Of a stretch of 64,000 nt of DNA, positions 36,500-45,492 are shown piece after piece. Origin of the DNA: Hyphomicrobiaceae bacterium (GTDB lineage Bacteria > Pseudomonadota > Alphaproteobacteria > Rhizobiales > Hyphomicrobiaceae); contig JAURWC010000009.1 in the NCBI GenBank assembly GCA_030655135.1, forward strand, positions 357,824-421,823, given 5' to 3'. Numbering within the stretch: position 1 is the first letter of the stretch; the number at the start of each line of letters is the position of its first letter. The notes under the pieces were generated by a model. That model saw only the letters and a program-made list of their open reading frames with translations, was not told the DNA's origin and searched no databases. Position numbers and translations under genes: made by a program.

Positions 36500-36841
36500 T
36501 TAGGCGGGCTCGCGCCGGCGGGTCGATGGCGCTGATAGGGCTGTGGAAAGCGGCCGGCGGGCCGATTTCGGCTCGAACGAACGGCGGTCGATTTTTTGCA
36601 ACTTGGTACGGGCCGTAGCGCACGCGCACGGGCAGACGAGGCCCTTGGCCTCGAGCTCTTCCATCTTCGCGTAGATGATTTCGACCGTAAGCGGCACACA
36701 GCCACAACAGTTCAACTTCTTGGAAAGATGGCGATAAACGACGCCGGGAGTCGGAATCGGAGCGTTCGGCTTGCTCATGATGTCGACAAGCGCCGCCTCG
36801 ATGTCGTGATCGGAGATCACCGCACATGAGCAGACGATCAT
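36500..36841 (-). CDS. bfd: bacterioferritin-associated ferredoxin (2Fe-2S)
   Basis: Small [2Fe-2S] protein that reduces bacterioferritin haem to release stored iron. The N-terminal domain has the Bfd cysteine pattern MIVCSCAVISDHDIEAAL and CCGCVPLTVEIIY (Cys 4, 6 and two of the later cluster). At 113 residues it is longer than usual; a basic, Ser/Arg-rich tail follows a second Cys group, CPCACATARTK, whose role is unclear. The ATG at 36841 is the first in register with the motif; upstream reading gives arginine-rich noise. It is adjacent to bfr. Confidence 0.87.
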   Translation of the reverse strand: MIVCSCAVISDHDIEAALVDIMSKPNAPIPTPGVVYRHLSKKLNCCGCVPLTVEIIYAKMEELEAKGLVCPCACATARTKLQKIDRRSFEPKSARRPLSTALSAPSTRRREPA

Positions 36842-37029
36842 GGAACGCTCCCACCTTGCGCCGGATACTCGACGCTCACGCCTTTTCCGGTACACGTCAA
36901 CCGCGCCGGTGATTTGCTCCCTGGGCCGCTCAAGCGTTGGATAACGCTCCTTGAATGGCCCATGAGAGCTTCATCACCTACACATGTAGAGTGCGGCGGT
37001 CAAGATTTGCAGGTGCGTTAAACAATCGC

Positions 37030-37557
37030 TTAGCTGAGGCGCGGTGCACTCAAGCTTTGCCGCTTGCGAGGAACATTGACGGCAGCGGCCTTCCGGCTGG
37101 CGGCAGCCTTCGCAGCCCGCGGTTTTCCGCCAGCTGTGCCGAGTGCCCCCGGCTTCTTGCCCAGCGCCATTTCCTGCAGCGTATGCTGGTCCAGCACGCT
37201 GATGAACGCCTCCAAGGCGTTATCGAGGATCTGATTGATCCCGGCCGCGCGTTCCTTGCTTTCACTGGGCTTGGCCGCGCCATCACCCTCGATTTCGATC
37301 GCCATGGATTCCATGGCCCGAACAACGTGCCCGATGCGAATTTCGCTGGCCGGCTTCGCCAGCCGCACACCGCCGTGCCGCCCGCGCACCGCTTCGATAA
37401 ACCCGGCCCTTGACAGCAAGTGCACGATTTTAAACGTGTTTTGCGGGGTGATATCAAGCCGGCGTGAGATTTCCGCAGCTTTGACAAGGTCCTCGCCAGC
37501 TTGCGTACAATCGATCAGGATCCGGATTGCGTGGCTAGTCGACTTATTCAGGCGCAT
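37030..37557 (-). CDS. Rrf2-family transcriptional regulator lacking Fe-S cysteines
   Basis: A 175-residue winged-helix regulator of the Rrf2 family (MRLNKSTSHAIRILIDCTQAG; ISRRLDITPQNTFKIVHLL; RGRHGGVRLAKPASEI). Family members such as RirA, IscR and NsrR carry three cysteines between residues about 85 and 110; here that stretch (residues about 84-115) contains none, so it probably does not hold an Fe-S cluster. The C-terminal tail is long, basic and Ala/Lys-rich. It is divergent from the imelysin/di-haem pair and lies near bfd and bfr, so iron-related control is plausible but not shown. Confidence 0.84.
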   Translation of the reverse strand: MRLNKSTSHAIRILIDCTQAGEDLVKAAEISRRLDITPQNTFKIVHLLSRAGFIEAVRGRHGGVRLAKPASEIRIGHVVRAMESMAIEIEGDGAAKPSESKERAAGINQILDNALEAFISVLDQHTLQEMALGKKPGALGTAGGKPRAAKAAASRKAAAVNVPRKRQSLSAPRLS

Positions 37558-37674
37558 GGCTGGCAATCGCTCCAGTAACTTGGAATGATTCTATTTTCAC
37601 ACTCTCGTAGACCAAGTGCAAGGTTTTCTCGCCAACCGTCGTAATCCACCGCAATGATCTACGAAAAAGCTGCG

Positions 37675-37690
37675 CGTCAAATTCTTGACG
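37675..37690. promoter_or_regulatory. inverted repeat upstream of imelysin/di-haem operon
   Basis: Perfect inverted repeat CGTCAA-ATTC-TTGACG in the 290-base divergent gap between the Rrf2 gene and the second imelysin gene, about 160 bases before its GTG. It could be an operator for either gene. TTGACG could also be a -35 element. I see no Irr box here. Confidence 0.4.
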
Positions 37691-37847
37691 GTAGTTTTCG
37701 ACATAAATGGGTCCGCGTGGCAAGACGAGATTGCAGCTGGCCGCCAAATTGTCCGCCAGTGTTGCGCGCTACACGTCTTGCCTTTTTGGTCGGCCTGTCT
37801 CATGTCGCCCTGATGAACGTCTGCCCCCACCAATAAGGAGAACATCC

Positions 37848-39140
37848 GTGCTCTATCCCGGCAAAATCCTGGTGGCCACAGCGGCTCTCGCAACCGTTGC
37901 GATTGCGCTCTCCGGACCCGGCGCAAACGCCGCTGGCGACACGAAGGCAGCCGTCCTGAAGAATTATGCTGATATCGCCTCAGCCGCCTACGGGGACGCC
38001 GCGTCTGCCGCCAAGGATCTGCAGAAAGCCGTCGTCCAGCTCACCGCCACGCCGACACCCGAAGCCCTTGCTGCAGCCCGCGACGCCTGGCGCGCTGCCC
38101 GCGTGCCCTACATGCAGACTGAAGCGTTCCGCTTCGGCAACAAAATCGTCGACGACTGGGAAGGGCGCGTAAATGCCTGGCCGCTGGATGAAGGCCTCAT
38201 CGATTACGTCGCGGAGGAGTACGGCTCGGACAATCCCGAGAACGAGGCCTATGCCGCCAACGTCATCGTCAACAAGACACTAAAGATCGCCGGCAAGACC
38301 ATCGATGCCGGCACCATAACGGCGAAGTTGCTGTCGGAAGATCTCCAGGAAGCTGGCGGCGTCGAAGCCAATGTGGCCACCGGCTATCATGCAGTCGAAT
38401 TTCTCCTTTGGGGCCAAGACCTGAACGGCACGGGCCCAGGCGCGGGCAATCGCCCAGCCACCGACTACGACAACACGGCTTGCACCGGCGGCAACTGCGA
38501 TCGCCGCATCGCTTATCTGCTGACGGTCACGCAGATGCTGGTGAACGATCTCGACGAGATGGCGAAGCAGTGGGACGACGGCGGCGCAGCCCGCAAGGCC
38601 GTCCTCGACGTGCCGGCCGACAACGGCCTCACCATGCTCTTCACCGGCCTCGGCAGCTTGTCGTACGGCGAACTCGCCGGCGAACGCATGAAGCTCGGCC
38701 TGCTCGTGCACGACCCCGAAGAAGAGCAGGATTGCTTCTCAGACAACACCCACTACAGCCACTATTACGACGCGCTCGGCATCCGCAACGTCTACCTCGG
38801 CAGCTATAAGCGCATCGACGGCAGCGTCGTCAGCGGCCCTTCGGTCTCCGATCTGATCAAGGCGAGCTCGCCCGATACCGACGCCAAGATGCGCGCCGAT
38901 CTCGACGCGACAATGGAAAAGATGACGGCTATCGTTGATCGCGCCAAGGGCGGCGAGGCGTATGATCAAATGATCGGCCAGGGCAACGCCGACGGCAACG
39001 CCACCGTTCAGGCCGCCATTACCGCACTCATCGCGCAGGCCAAGGATCTTGAACGCGCCATCGCCGCACTCAATCTCAAGCCGATCAAGTTCGAAGGGTC
39101 CGCCAGCCTCGACGACGCGGCGAGCGCCACGGCCAAGTAA
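37848..39140 (+). CDS. imelysin-family periplasmic iron-regulated protein
   Basis: A 430-residue exported protein with a signal peptide (LYPGKILVATAALATVAIAL, cleaved after ANA) and the imelysin signature GYHAVEFLLWGQD (GxHxxE, G179-E184). The segments YMQTEAFRFGNKIVDDWEG and DNTHYSHYYDALGIRNVYLG are typical of IrpA-like proteins. The start is a GTG because AAGGAG lies seven bases before it and the signal peptide begins there. Imelysins are periplasmic or outer-membrane proteins often induced by iron limitation; peptidase activity is doubtful. The di-haem gene follows after nine bases. Confidence 0.9.
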   Translation: MLYPGKILVATAALATVAIALSGPGANAAGDTKAAVLKNYADIASAAYGDAASAAKDLQKAVVQLTATPTPEALAAARDAWRAARVPYMQTEAFRFGNKIVDDWEGRVNAWPLDEGLIDYVAEEYGSDNPENEAYAANVIVNKTLKIAGKTIDAGTITAKLLSEDLQEAGGVEANVATGYHAVEFLLWGQDLNGTGPGAGNRPATDYDNTACTGGNCDRRIAYLLTVTQMLVNDLDEMAKQWDDGGAARKAVLDVPADNGLTMLFTGLGSLSYGELAGERMKLGLLVHDPEEEQDCFSDNTHYSHYYDALGIRNVYLGSYKRIDGSVVSGPSVSDLIKASSPDTDAKMRADLDATMEKMTAIVDRAKGGEAYDQMIGQGNADGNATVQAAITALIAQAKDLERAIAALNLKPIKFEGSASLDDAASATAK

Positions 39141-39149
39141 CGAGGCGCA

Positions 39150-40658
39150 ATGAAGCCGCATCTTCGCTTCGCAAGTATTGTCGCGCTGGCAACGGGCGTG
39201 CCGCTGCTTGCCGGCCTTGCGATAACACTCCAGCCTGAGGCACAAGCGACGAGTGCGGCAGCGTCGCCTCGCGCGGCCGCCGTGCTTGAGCCGGGCGAAG
39301 AAAACCCGGGCGGCAGCGCCACGACGGAACGCGCCGCCACCACGCGAGATGCCTTCTCGCAATTTTCTGAAGGCATCGGGCTGGCCGGCGAAGGCGACTT
39401 CAAGGTCGGCAATGCCATATTCCGCAAGCTTTGGGTTTCCGCGCCATCCTCCAACAACGCATCGGATGGCCTGGGCCCGATCTACAATGCGCGCGGCTGC
39501 CAGAACTGCCACCTGAAGGACGGCCGCGGCCGACCCCCTGCCGCCCACTGGCCCGACGAGATCGCGACATCGCTATTTTTGCGGTTGTCGATTCCGCCGC
39601 AAACCGAACAGCAAAAACGCGACTTGGCCGAGCGCCGCATCAATGTGGTCAACGAACCGGTCTACGGCGGCCAGTTGCAGAACGTCGGGCTGCGCAACGT
39701 GCCCGATGAAGGCCAGATGCGCATCGACTATACGGACTTGCCCGTCACTCTTGGCGATGGCACCGTCGTCACCCTGCGCAAGCCGACGTACTCCATCGTC
39801 AACCTCAACTACGGCCCGCTGCATCCCGGCACCATGATGTCGCCGCGACTGTCGCCGCAGATGATCGGCATGGGCCTGCTCGAAGCCATCCCCGAAGCCG
39901 ATATCCGAGTCCTCGCCGACCCCGATGACAAGGACGGCAACGGCATCAGCGGCCGCCCTAGCGACGTCTTCTCGTTGACGGAAAACAAGGTCGTCCTCGG
40001 CCGCTTCGGCTGGAAAGCCGGCAACGCCAGCGTGCGCCTGCAGGCCGCCGACGCGTTCTCCGGCGACATGGGCCTGTCGACGACACTCCACCGCCAAGGC
40101 TACGGCGACTGTACTGAAACCCAGACCGCGTGCCGCTCCGCGCCCGACGGCGCCTCCGATCTTACCGACGACGTCGAGGTCAGCGACCAGTTCCTCGATC
40201 TCGTGACCTTCTACGCGCAGAACCTTGCCGTCCCCCGCCGCCGCGGCGAGTCAGGCGCTGCGGTGCTGGCCGGCAAGGCGACATTCAATGCTATCGGCTG
40301 CGCTGGCTGCCACCACCCCGCGTTCACCACCGGCGACGTGCCCGACCAACCGCACCTGTCGAAGCAGAAGATTTGGCCGTACACCGACATGCTTCTGCAC
40401 GACATGGGCGAAGGCCTTGCAGACAACCGGCCCGAGGGTTCAGCCAACGGCACGGAATGGCGAACGGCGCCGTTATGGGGCATCGGCTTGACTCAGCAAG
40501 TGAGCGGGCACGAGTTTCTGCTTCACGACGGCAGGGCGCGCGGTGTCGAGGAAGCGATTCTTTGGCACGGCGGAGAAGCCGGGGCTGCACGCAACGCGTA
40601 TGCGGGTCTTGCAAAGGCCGATCGCGATGCCCTTATAGCCTTCGTCAAATCTCTCTAG
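39150..40658 (+). CDS. di-haem oxidoreductase (DUF1111, thiol oxidoreductase-like)
   Basis: Periplasmic c-type cytochrome of 502 residues with an N-terminal signal anchor (ALATGVPLLAGLAITL) and two haem-binding CxxCH motifs, CQNCH (C117-H121) and CAGCH (C384-H388). Between them is the family core with NARGCQNCHLKDGRGRP, NYGPLHPGTMMSPR and GRFGWKAGNASVRLQ. Family members occur with imelysin in iron-regulated operons across Alphaproteobacteria. The reaction is unknown; the name thiol oxidoreductase is historical. It ends 75 bases before the pqqA promoter. Confidence 0.9.
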   Translation: MKPHLRFASIVALATGVPLLAGLAITLQPEAQATSAAASPRAAAVLEPGEENPGGSATTERAATTRDAFSQFSEGIGLAGEGDFKVGNAIFRKLWVSAPSSNNASDGLGPIYNARGCQNCHLKDGRGRPPAAHWPDEIATSLFLRLSIPPQTEQQKRDLAERRINVVNEPVYGGQLQNVGLRNVPDEGQMRIDYTDLPVTLGDGTVVTLRKPTYSIVNLNYGPLHPGTMMSPRLSPQMIGMGLLEAIPEADIRVLADPDDKDGNGISGRPSDVFSLTENKVVLGRFGWKAGNASVRLQAADAFSGDMGLSTTLHRQGYGDCTETQTACRSAPDGASDLTDDVEVSDQFLDLVTFYAQNLAVPRRRGESGAAVLAGKATFNAIGCAGCHHPAFTTGDVPDQPHLSKQKIWPYTDMLLHDMGEGLADNRPEGSANGTEWRTAPLWGIGLTQQVSGHEFLLHDGRARGVEEAILWHGGEAGAARNAYAGLAKADRDALIAFVKSL

Positions 40659-40732
40659 TCACCGCCAAGAACTGATCACTTATCACTCACGTGAGCATAA
40701 GAAAACGTGATCGCCGGTGACAGGAAGTTCGA

Positions 40733-40761
40733 TTGGCAATGATGGGTGGGTTACCTATATC
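40733..40761 (+). promoter_or_regulatory. sigma-70-type promoter of pqqA
   Basis: TTGGCA at 40733 and TATATC at 40756 are separated by 17 bases, a good vegetative promoter. The start point would be near 40768, leaving a leader of about 47 bases with the GAGGAGGA binding site. Upstream, at 40688-40708, CACGTG and AACGTG elements might bind a regulator. Confidence 0.6.
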
Positions 40762-40814
40762 AACATCACACGGAGGCGATGATCGTCTCCCCCAGTTTAC
40801 TGAGGAGGAATGTC

Positions 40815-40904
40815 ATGAAGGTTTGGATGAAGCCCCAGGTTCGCGAGCAGGAAGTTGGCCTCGAAGTCACGAGCTACCTGCCGGCAGAGATCGACGTCAT
40901 CTAA
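40815..40904 (+). CDS. pqqA: pyrroloquinoline quinone precursor peptide PqqA
   Basis: A 29-residue peptide, MKVWMKPQVREQEVGLEVTS followed by Y21 and LPAEIDVI. It contains the conserved Glu17-x3-Tyr21 pair that the radical-SAM enzyme PqqE crosslinks on the way to PQQ, cofactor of methanol dehydrogenases. Typical PqqA begins MKW and has E-V-T-x-Y, as here. A very strong GAGGAGG lies five to ten bases before the ATG. No other pqq gene is nearby: it has its own promoter and terminator, so PqqB-E must be encoded elsewhere. Confidence 0.93.
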   Translation: MKVWMKPQVREQEVGLEVTSYLPAEIDVI

Positions 40905-40932
40905 GACGTCTCTCACCTGTTTCTAAGTTACG

Positions 40933-40967
40933 CGGCGGTCGGGTTCTCCCGGCCGCCGTTTTCTTTT
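40933..40967 (+). terminator. rho-independent terminator of pqqA
   Basis: Stem CGGCGGTCGGG / CCCGGCCGCCG with a TTCT loop, followed by TTTTCTTTT. It begins 28 bases after the pqqA stop. With the promoter at 40733 it defines a single-gene transcript of about 190-200 bases. Confidence 0.9.
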
Positions 40968-41006
40968 GAAGCACCCCATTGCATCCGTCGCCTTACGGCC
41001 CCGCCT

Positions 41007-41483
41007 CTACAACGGCGTGCCCTCGCCGCCTTCCTTCTCTTCCAGCTTCTTCATGCGCTCGCGGAATTTCTTGATCATCGACTCCATGTAGTCGAACGCC
41101 TTATCGACATCCTTCTCGTCCGGCATCGCGAACGGCTTTGGCGTGTCCCCCGGCCCGCCCGGCGCAGCGCCATTGCCCTGCCCGAAGGTCTCTTCCAGCC
41201 GCTTGATCTCGTTCTTCAGCTCCTTGTTTTCACCCTCGAGTTTCTCGATCCGCGTCCGGCTGGCATCGGCACTCTCGGGCATGTCGGCACAGGCCCAGTC
41301 GCTGTCCTTGCGGGTGCAAAGCGCCATCGTGCCAGTCACCGTATCCAACCGGACGAACCCGCCCTCGGTCGGAGACATCGTATAGCGGCCACCGCCGCCT
41401 TCCGGGGCAGCGGCCATGGCCACAGACGCCAGCAGCAAAGCCGGCAACACCCCTGCTGCAATCGTCGGCACTTTGTTGGACAT
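41007..41483 (-). CDS. hypothetical secreted coiled-coil protein
   Basis: A 158-residue protein with a signal peptide (MSNKVPTIAAGVLPALLLAS, cleaved after VAMAAA), a short domain with two cysteines (MALCTRKDSDWACADMPES, residues about 53-70) and a charged coiled coil (RTRIEKLEGENKELKNEI, about 76-95). The C-terminus is acidic and basic in turn (KFRERMKKLEEKEGGEG). AGGGAGA precedes the ATG by seven bases. Unnamed homologues exist in Rhizobiales to my knowledge; no role is known. Confidence 0.7.
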   Translation of the reverse strand: MSNKVPTIAAGVLPALLLASVAMAAAPEGGGGRYTMSPTEGGFVRLDTVTGTMALCTRKDSDWACADMPESADASRTRIEKLEGENKELKNEIKRLEETFGQGNGAAPGGPGDTPKPFAMPDEKDVDKAFDYMESMIKKFRERMKKLEEKEGGEGTPL

Positions 41484-41787
41484 GGGTCTGTCTCCCTGGT
41501 CACTTTATCCCGTCTACAGCATAGTGCTGCTGACCCGAATCACCCTCCCAGGCCGGGTGGGCAATCTCGTGGCACCCGAGGCACAGACAAGGCACAAACG
41601 GCCGCTCTCCTTGTTCAAGATCTGGCAAAACTGGCACAAATTCGTTTCCGAATCGGCAGAGTTAACCTCTCATTCACCGGCAGTTGAGAGCTTCGCGGGA
41701 GGGTCCGAGACCTGTCCTCGTCGCGCGTCTGGAATTTGTGAACTCTCCAGCAGCAGCAGATCGCCGCGTGCGTCTTCGAGGAACTAG
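41484..41787. other. 304-base divergent promoter gap
   Basis: Gap between the divergent secreted coiled-coil gene and the PodJ-like gene. It holds promoters for both. Three GGCAC(A/C) repeats occur near 41570-41635. No credible gene, hairpin or binding motif was recognised. Confidence 0.4.
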
Positions 41788-44400
41788 ATGAATACCGCGT
41801 CACCGCAACCCCAGCCGGCCGTCATCGAAGACGATGCCCCTACCGTGGCCGGCACGCTGCAGGAGTTGCTGTCCGAAATTTCTACCAGCGTAGACCTGGC
41901 CGATCGGCGCTATGCCGACATCGTCAGCCAGATGCAGGAAAAGCTGGCAGCGCTCGACAATCTGGCGAAATCCAAGCGCGAGAAGGCGGAAGAAGACGCA
42001 CGCCGCAAGGCCGAGGAAGAAACCGCACGCAAGGTCGAGGAAGCCAAGCGTCTCGTGCAAGCTGAGGAACAACGTAAAACCGAGGCCAAGGCTGCCAAAG
42101 CCGCGGCCGAAGCTGCTGAAGCAGCTGAGGCTGCGCGTCAGAAGGCCGAAGCAGAAGCGCAAGCTGAAGCTGCAGCAGCGGCCGAAGCCGCCCGCCGCAA
42201 AGCCGATGCGGACGCCCAGGCGGAGGCAGACCGTCTCGCTAAAGCTGTCGAGGCCGCAAAGGCTGCCGCATCCGAGGCGATCGAGAAGAGCAAGGCCCGC
42301 ATCCTGCCACCGGATGTCGACACGTTTGACATTATCGACCACGGTCCGAGCCGCCCGCGCGAACCTTGGGACACGGAGAGCGCCGACGTCTTTACGCGCC
42401 ACTTTGAGCAATTCGAATCGCTACTGCCCAAGCCTTCGATCTCCGCGCGGCAGCTGGAGCGCTTCCATCCCTCGCAACCGCCGCCCCAGCCGCTTCTCGT
42501 CACGGTCGACCCGCCGGCAGAACGCGCCTGGCTCGAAGGCCGGTTCAACGATATCGCGACCCGCATCTCCGAGATGATGGTCGCCAACGGCGCCGGCCTC
42601 GGCGCACGGTTCGACAGCCTGGAAGGCCGCATCGACGCGGCAATGACGACGGTCACGTCCCAGGCAACGACCGGATCGGACACGCTCAAGCAGATCGAAA
42701 CGCACATCGCCGAGATCGACGATCACGTCGACTACATCCGCAGCGAGCTCATGCGCCTCGACGGCGTCGAAGCACAAATTCGCGCGCTGATGGAGCGGCA
42801 GAAGAGCGACGCTGCCGCCCGGCTGCAAGCGCCCGCCGCGAGTGAAGGTGATGCCGCAGTCACATCGCAGCTGACGGCCCTGCTACAGCGGCTGATGGCG
42901 GAACGCCGCAATACGGAAGAGCACACCGTTACAATGCTGGACACGCTCCAGCAGGCCATGATCCGCGTGCTCGATCGCATGGACGCGATCGAAACCGCGC
43001 AGACCGAGAATTCCGTCCAGCCTAGCAACGCTGCCGAGCACCATACTCAGCGGCCCGGCACACAGCAGCCTCTGGAACATCATCAACACCCGTTGCTCGC
43101 AGCAACCGCCGGGGCTCACGAGGAAGCGGGTGCGCAGCCCGCGCCGGTAGCGCAAAACAGCTACTTCATGGATTTCGAGGAGGACGAGGCCGGCTCGGAT
43201 CTCAATGCCGCGAGTCACTATGCCTCTACCGAGCCGGAGCATGAAGAGCCGGAGCCTGAGCTGCAGTCGACCATTACGCAGATACGCCGGAATTTCATTG
43301 CCGACACCGAGCGCTCGCGTCGCCCTGGGCCAGAGGTAGGCGTCACGCAGGGCACGTCACCCGCACCGCGGCACGCGCGCCCGAAACGCACGCTACTCTA
43401 CAGGCTGACCCATCCTACGTCGAAGCAGCTTGCGGTGGCCGCACTCGGCCTGATGGTACCGCTGAACGGCATGTTCCTTTATCTGGTGACGAAGCCTGCC
43501 GGCCAGCACGAGCAGGCGGGCATGAGTTCTGCCGCCGAGGACACGATAACAACCGGCGACAAGCTGACCGAGGCCAGTCAGGCGCTTGCCAGCGAACCAC
43601 CGATCTCAAAGGCTTCCGAGCCGTTGCCGCCGTTCGAGGACCTGGGCCGCCTTGGCTCCCCGGCCGCCGCCGAACCGATCGCTCTGAAAGAACCCGAGAC
43701 AAAGCCGGATGCGGCCGAAGTCACCAACGCACGGCTGGAATTGCCGCCGGCCACAGTCGGTCCGCTGACGCTGCGTCGTGCAGCCGCCGAGGGCGATCCG
43801 TCGGCTCAGTTCGAAGTTGGCGCCCGCCTTGCCGAAGGCAAGGGCATCGACCAGAACTTCCAGAGTGCGATCGAGTGGTATCAGCGCTCGGCGTCCCACG
43901 GCTTCGCCCAGGCTCAATATCGCATCGGCACGCACTACGAACGCGGTCTCGGCGTCGAGAAGGATCCAGAGCGCGCCCGCGTCTGGTACCAGCGCGCGGC
44001 CGAGCAAGGCAACGTCAAGGCCATGCACAATATCGCCGTGCTCAGCACCAACCGGCCCGACGGCAAGATGGACTACGCCGAGGCGCTACGCTGGTTTTCG
44101 GAAGCCGCGCAGTACAATTTGCCCGACAGCCAATTTAATCTCGCCGTTCTGCATGAAAGCGGCCTGGGTGTCCCCAAGGATCCGAAGACGGCCTATGTCT
44201 GGTTCGCACTCGCGGCTCGCAATGGTGACAAGGAAGCAATCAAGCGGCGCGAAGCGGTCAAGTCTCAGCTGACTGCCGACGCATTGGCAGCCGCCGATAC
44301 CGAAGTGCGCGCTTTCCGCGGCAAGACCCAGTCGCCCGTCATCAACGACGCACGCGTGGCCGGGGAACTCTGGAAAAAGCGCCAAGTCGGGGCGAATTGA
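41788..44400 (+). CDS. PodJ-like polar organiser with Sel1 repeats
   Basis: A single-pass membrane protein of 870 residues. The cytoplasmic N-terminal half has an Ala/Glu/Lys-rich coiled coil (about 45-175) and a middle helical part. One membrane segment lies at about 546-568 (LAVAALGLMVPLNGMFLYLV), and the C-terminal half has at least four Sel1 repeats (about 659-830; for example FAQAQYRIGTHYERGLGVEK). This architecture matches PodJ of Caulobacter, which organises the cell pole. Hyphomicrobia are stalked and budding, so a polar role is attractive. The family assignment rests on layout, not on strong motif identity. Confidence 0.75.
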   Translation: MNTASPQPQPAVIEDDAPTVAGTLQELLSEISTSVDLADRRYADIVSQMQEKLAALDNLAKSKREKAEEDARRKAEEETARKVEEAKRLVQAEEQRKTEAKAAKAAAEAAEAAEAARQKAEAEAQAEAAAAAEAARRKADADAQAEADRLAKAVEAAKAAASEAIEKSKARILPPDVDTFDIIDHGPSRPREPWDTESADVFTRHFEQFESLLPKPSISARQLERFHPSQPPPQPLLVTVDPPAERAWLEGRFNDIATRISEMMVANGAGLGARFDSLEGRIDAAMTTVTSQATTGSDTLKQIETHIAEIDDHVDYIRSELMRLDGVEAQIRALMERQKSDAAARLQAPAASEGDAAVTSQLTALLQRLMAERRNTEEHTVTMLDTLQQAMIRVLDRMDAIETAQTENSVQPSNAAEHHTQRPGTQQPLEHHQHPLLAATAGAHEEAGAQPAPVAQNSYFMDFEEDEAGSDLNAASHYASTEPEHEEPEPELQSTITQIRRNFIADTERSRRPGPEVGVTQGTSPAPRHARPKRTLLYRLTHPTSKQLAVAALGLMVPLNGMFLYLVTKPAGQHEQAGMSSAAEDTITTGDKLTEASQALASEPPISKASEPLPPFEDLGRLGSPAAAEPIALKEPETKPDAAEVTNARLELPPATVGPLTLRRAAAEGDPSAQFEVGARLAEGKGIDQNFQSAIEWYQRSASHGFAQAQYRIGTHYERGLGVEKDPERARVWYQRAAEQGNVKAMHNIAVLSTNRPDGKMDYAEALRWFSEAAQYNLPDSQFNLAVLHESGLGVPKDPKTAYVWFALAARNGDKEAIKRREAVKSQLTADALAAADTEVRAFRGKTQSPVINDARVAGELWKKRQVGAN

Positions 44401-44568
44401 CCGGACCACGGCTCATTGTTGAAAGACAAAGCCGTCACAAGCCGTTAAGCTCTCCGTTGTAAAATTCAATTTACCGGCCAATCGCGACGCAAGCTCCGTT
44501 CCGGCGTGTTCAATTGCACGCTGGGCGGCAGCGTTTTCTGAGAACGCACAACCCTCAGTATCGCCAAG

Positions 44569-45492
44569 ATGCACATCTACCTGCCCATCGCCGAGATGTC
44601 CGCCAACGTGTGGATCTTCTTAGGGATGGGCTGGGCGGTCGGGTTCCTGTCCGGCCTCTTCGGCGTTGGCGGCGGCTTCCTGATGACGCCTCTTCTGATT
44701 TTCTCGGGCATTCCACCAGCCGTTGCTGTGGGTACCGGCGGCGCCCAAGTCGTCGCGTCCTCCGTCGCAGGGGCCCTGGCGCAATACCGGCGCAACAACG
44801 TCGACGTCAAAATGGGCGTGGTTCTGCTAAGCGGCGGCCTCTTCGGCGGCATCATCGGCGTCCAGATCGTGCGCATCTTGCGGGCTGCCGGACAATTCGA
44901 CCTCTTCGTCGCGCTCTCCTACGTGCTCTTCCTCGGCGTCATCGGCGGCTTGATGCTGATCGAAAGCGCCAACGCCATGCGCCAAGCTCGCGCCGGCAAG
45001 GCGCTATCGATGCGGCAGTCGGGCCAGCACGGCTGGGTGCATCATCTGCCGCTGAAGATGCGGTTTCACCGCTCCAAGCTGTATATCTCTGCCATCCCGC
45101 CGCTGATGATCGGTGCCTTCGTCGGCTTCATGGCGGCCATAATGGGCGTAGGCGGCGGCTTCATCCTCGTGCCGGCGATGATCTATTTGCTACGCATGCC
45201 AACCAGCGTCGTCGTTGGAACGTCCCTGTTCCAGATCGTCTTCGTGACGGCCACCACCACTGTCATGCACGCAACGTCCAATCACAGCGTGGACATCGTC
45301 CTAGCGGTCTTGCTGATCTCGTCCGGCGTCATCGGCGCTCAGGCCGGCGCCATCGCCGGCGCCAAACTGCGCGGCGAGCAGCTCCGTTTCCTGCTGGCAG
45401 CGCTTGTACTGCTGGTCTGCATCCGTATCGGCTGGGATCTTGTCGTCACCCCGACGGAACTCTTCAGCCTCGATCGATTGGGGCTTCACTGA
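44569..45492 (+). CDS. TauE/SafE-family sulfite/anion exporter
   Basis: Inner-membrane protein of 307 residues with about eight membrane segments. It has the family's repeated glycine motifs GLFGVGGGFLMTPLLI (residue about 29) and MGVGGGFILVPAMIYLL (about 195), the marks of DUF81/TauE proteins. A TIGR02186-family gene overlaps its stop by one base, an arrangement common in Rhizobiales. Substrates in the family include sulfite, sulfoacetate and other organosulfur anions; here it is not known. Confidence 0.88.
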   Translation: MHIYLPIAEMSANVWIFLGMGWAVGFLSGLFGVGGGFLMTPLLIFSGIPPAVAVGTGGAQVVASSVAGALAQYRRNNVDVKMGVVLLSGGLFGGIIGVQIVRILRAAGQFDLFVALSYVLFLGVIGGLMLIESANAMRQARAGKALSMRQSGQHGWVHHLPLKMRFHRSKLYISAIPPLMIGAFVGFMAAIMGVGGGFILVPAMIYLLRMPTSVVVGTSLFQIVFVTATTTVMHATSNHSVDIVLAVLLISSGVIGAQAGAIAGAKLRGEQLRFLLAALVLLVCIRIGWDLVVTPTELFSLDRLGLH

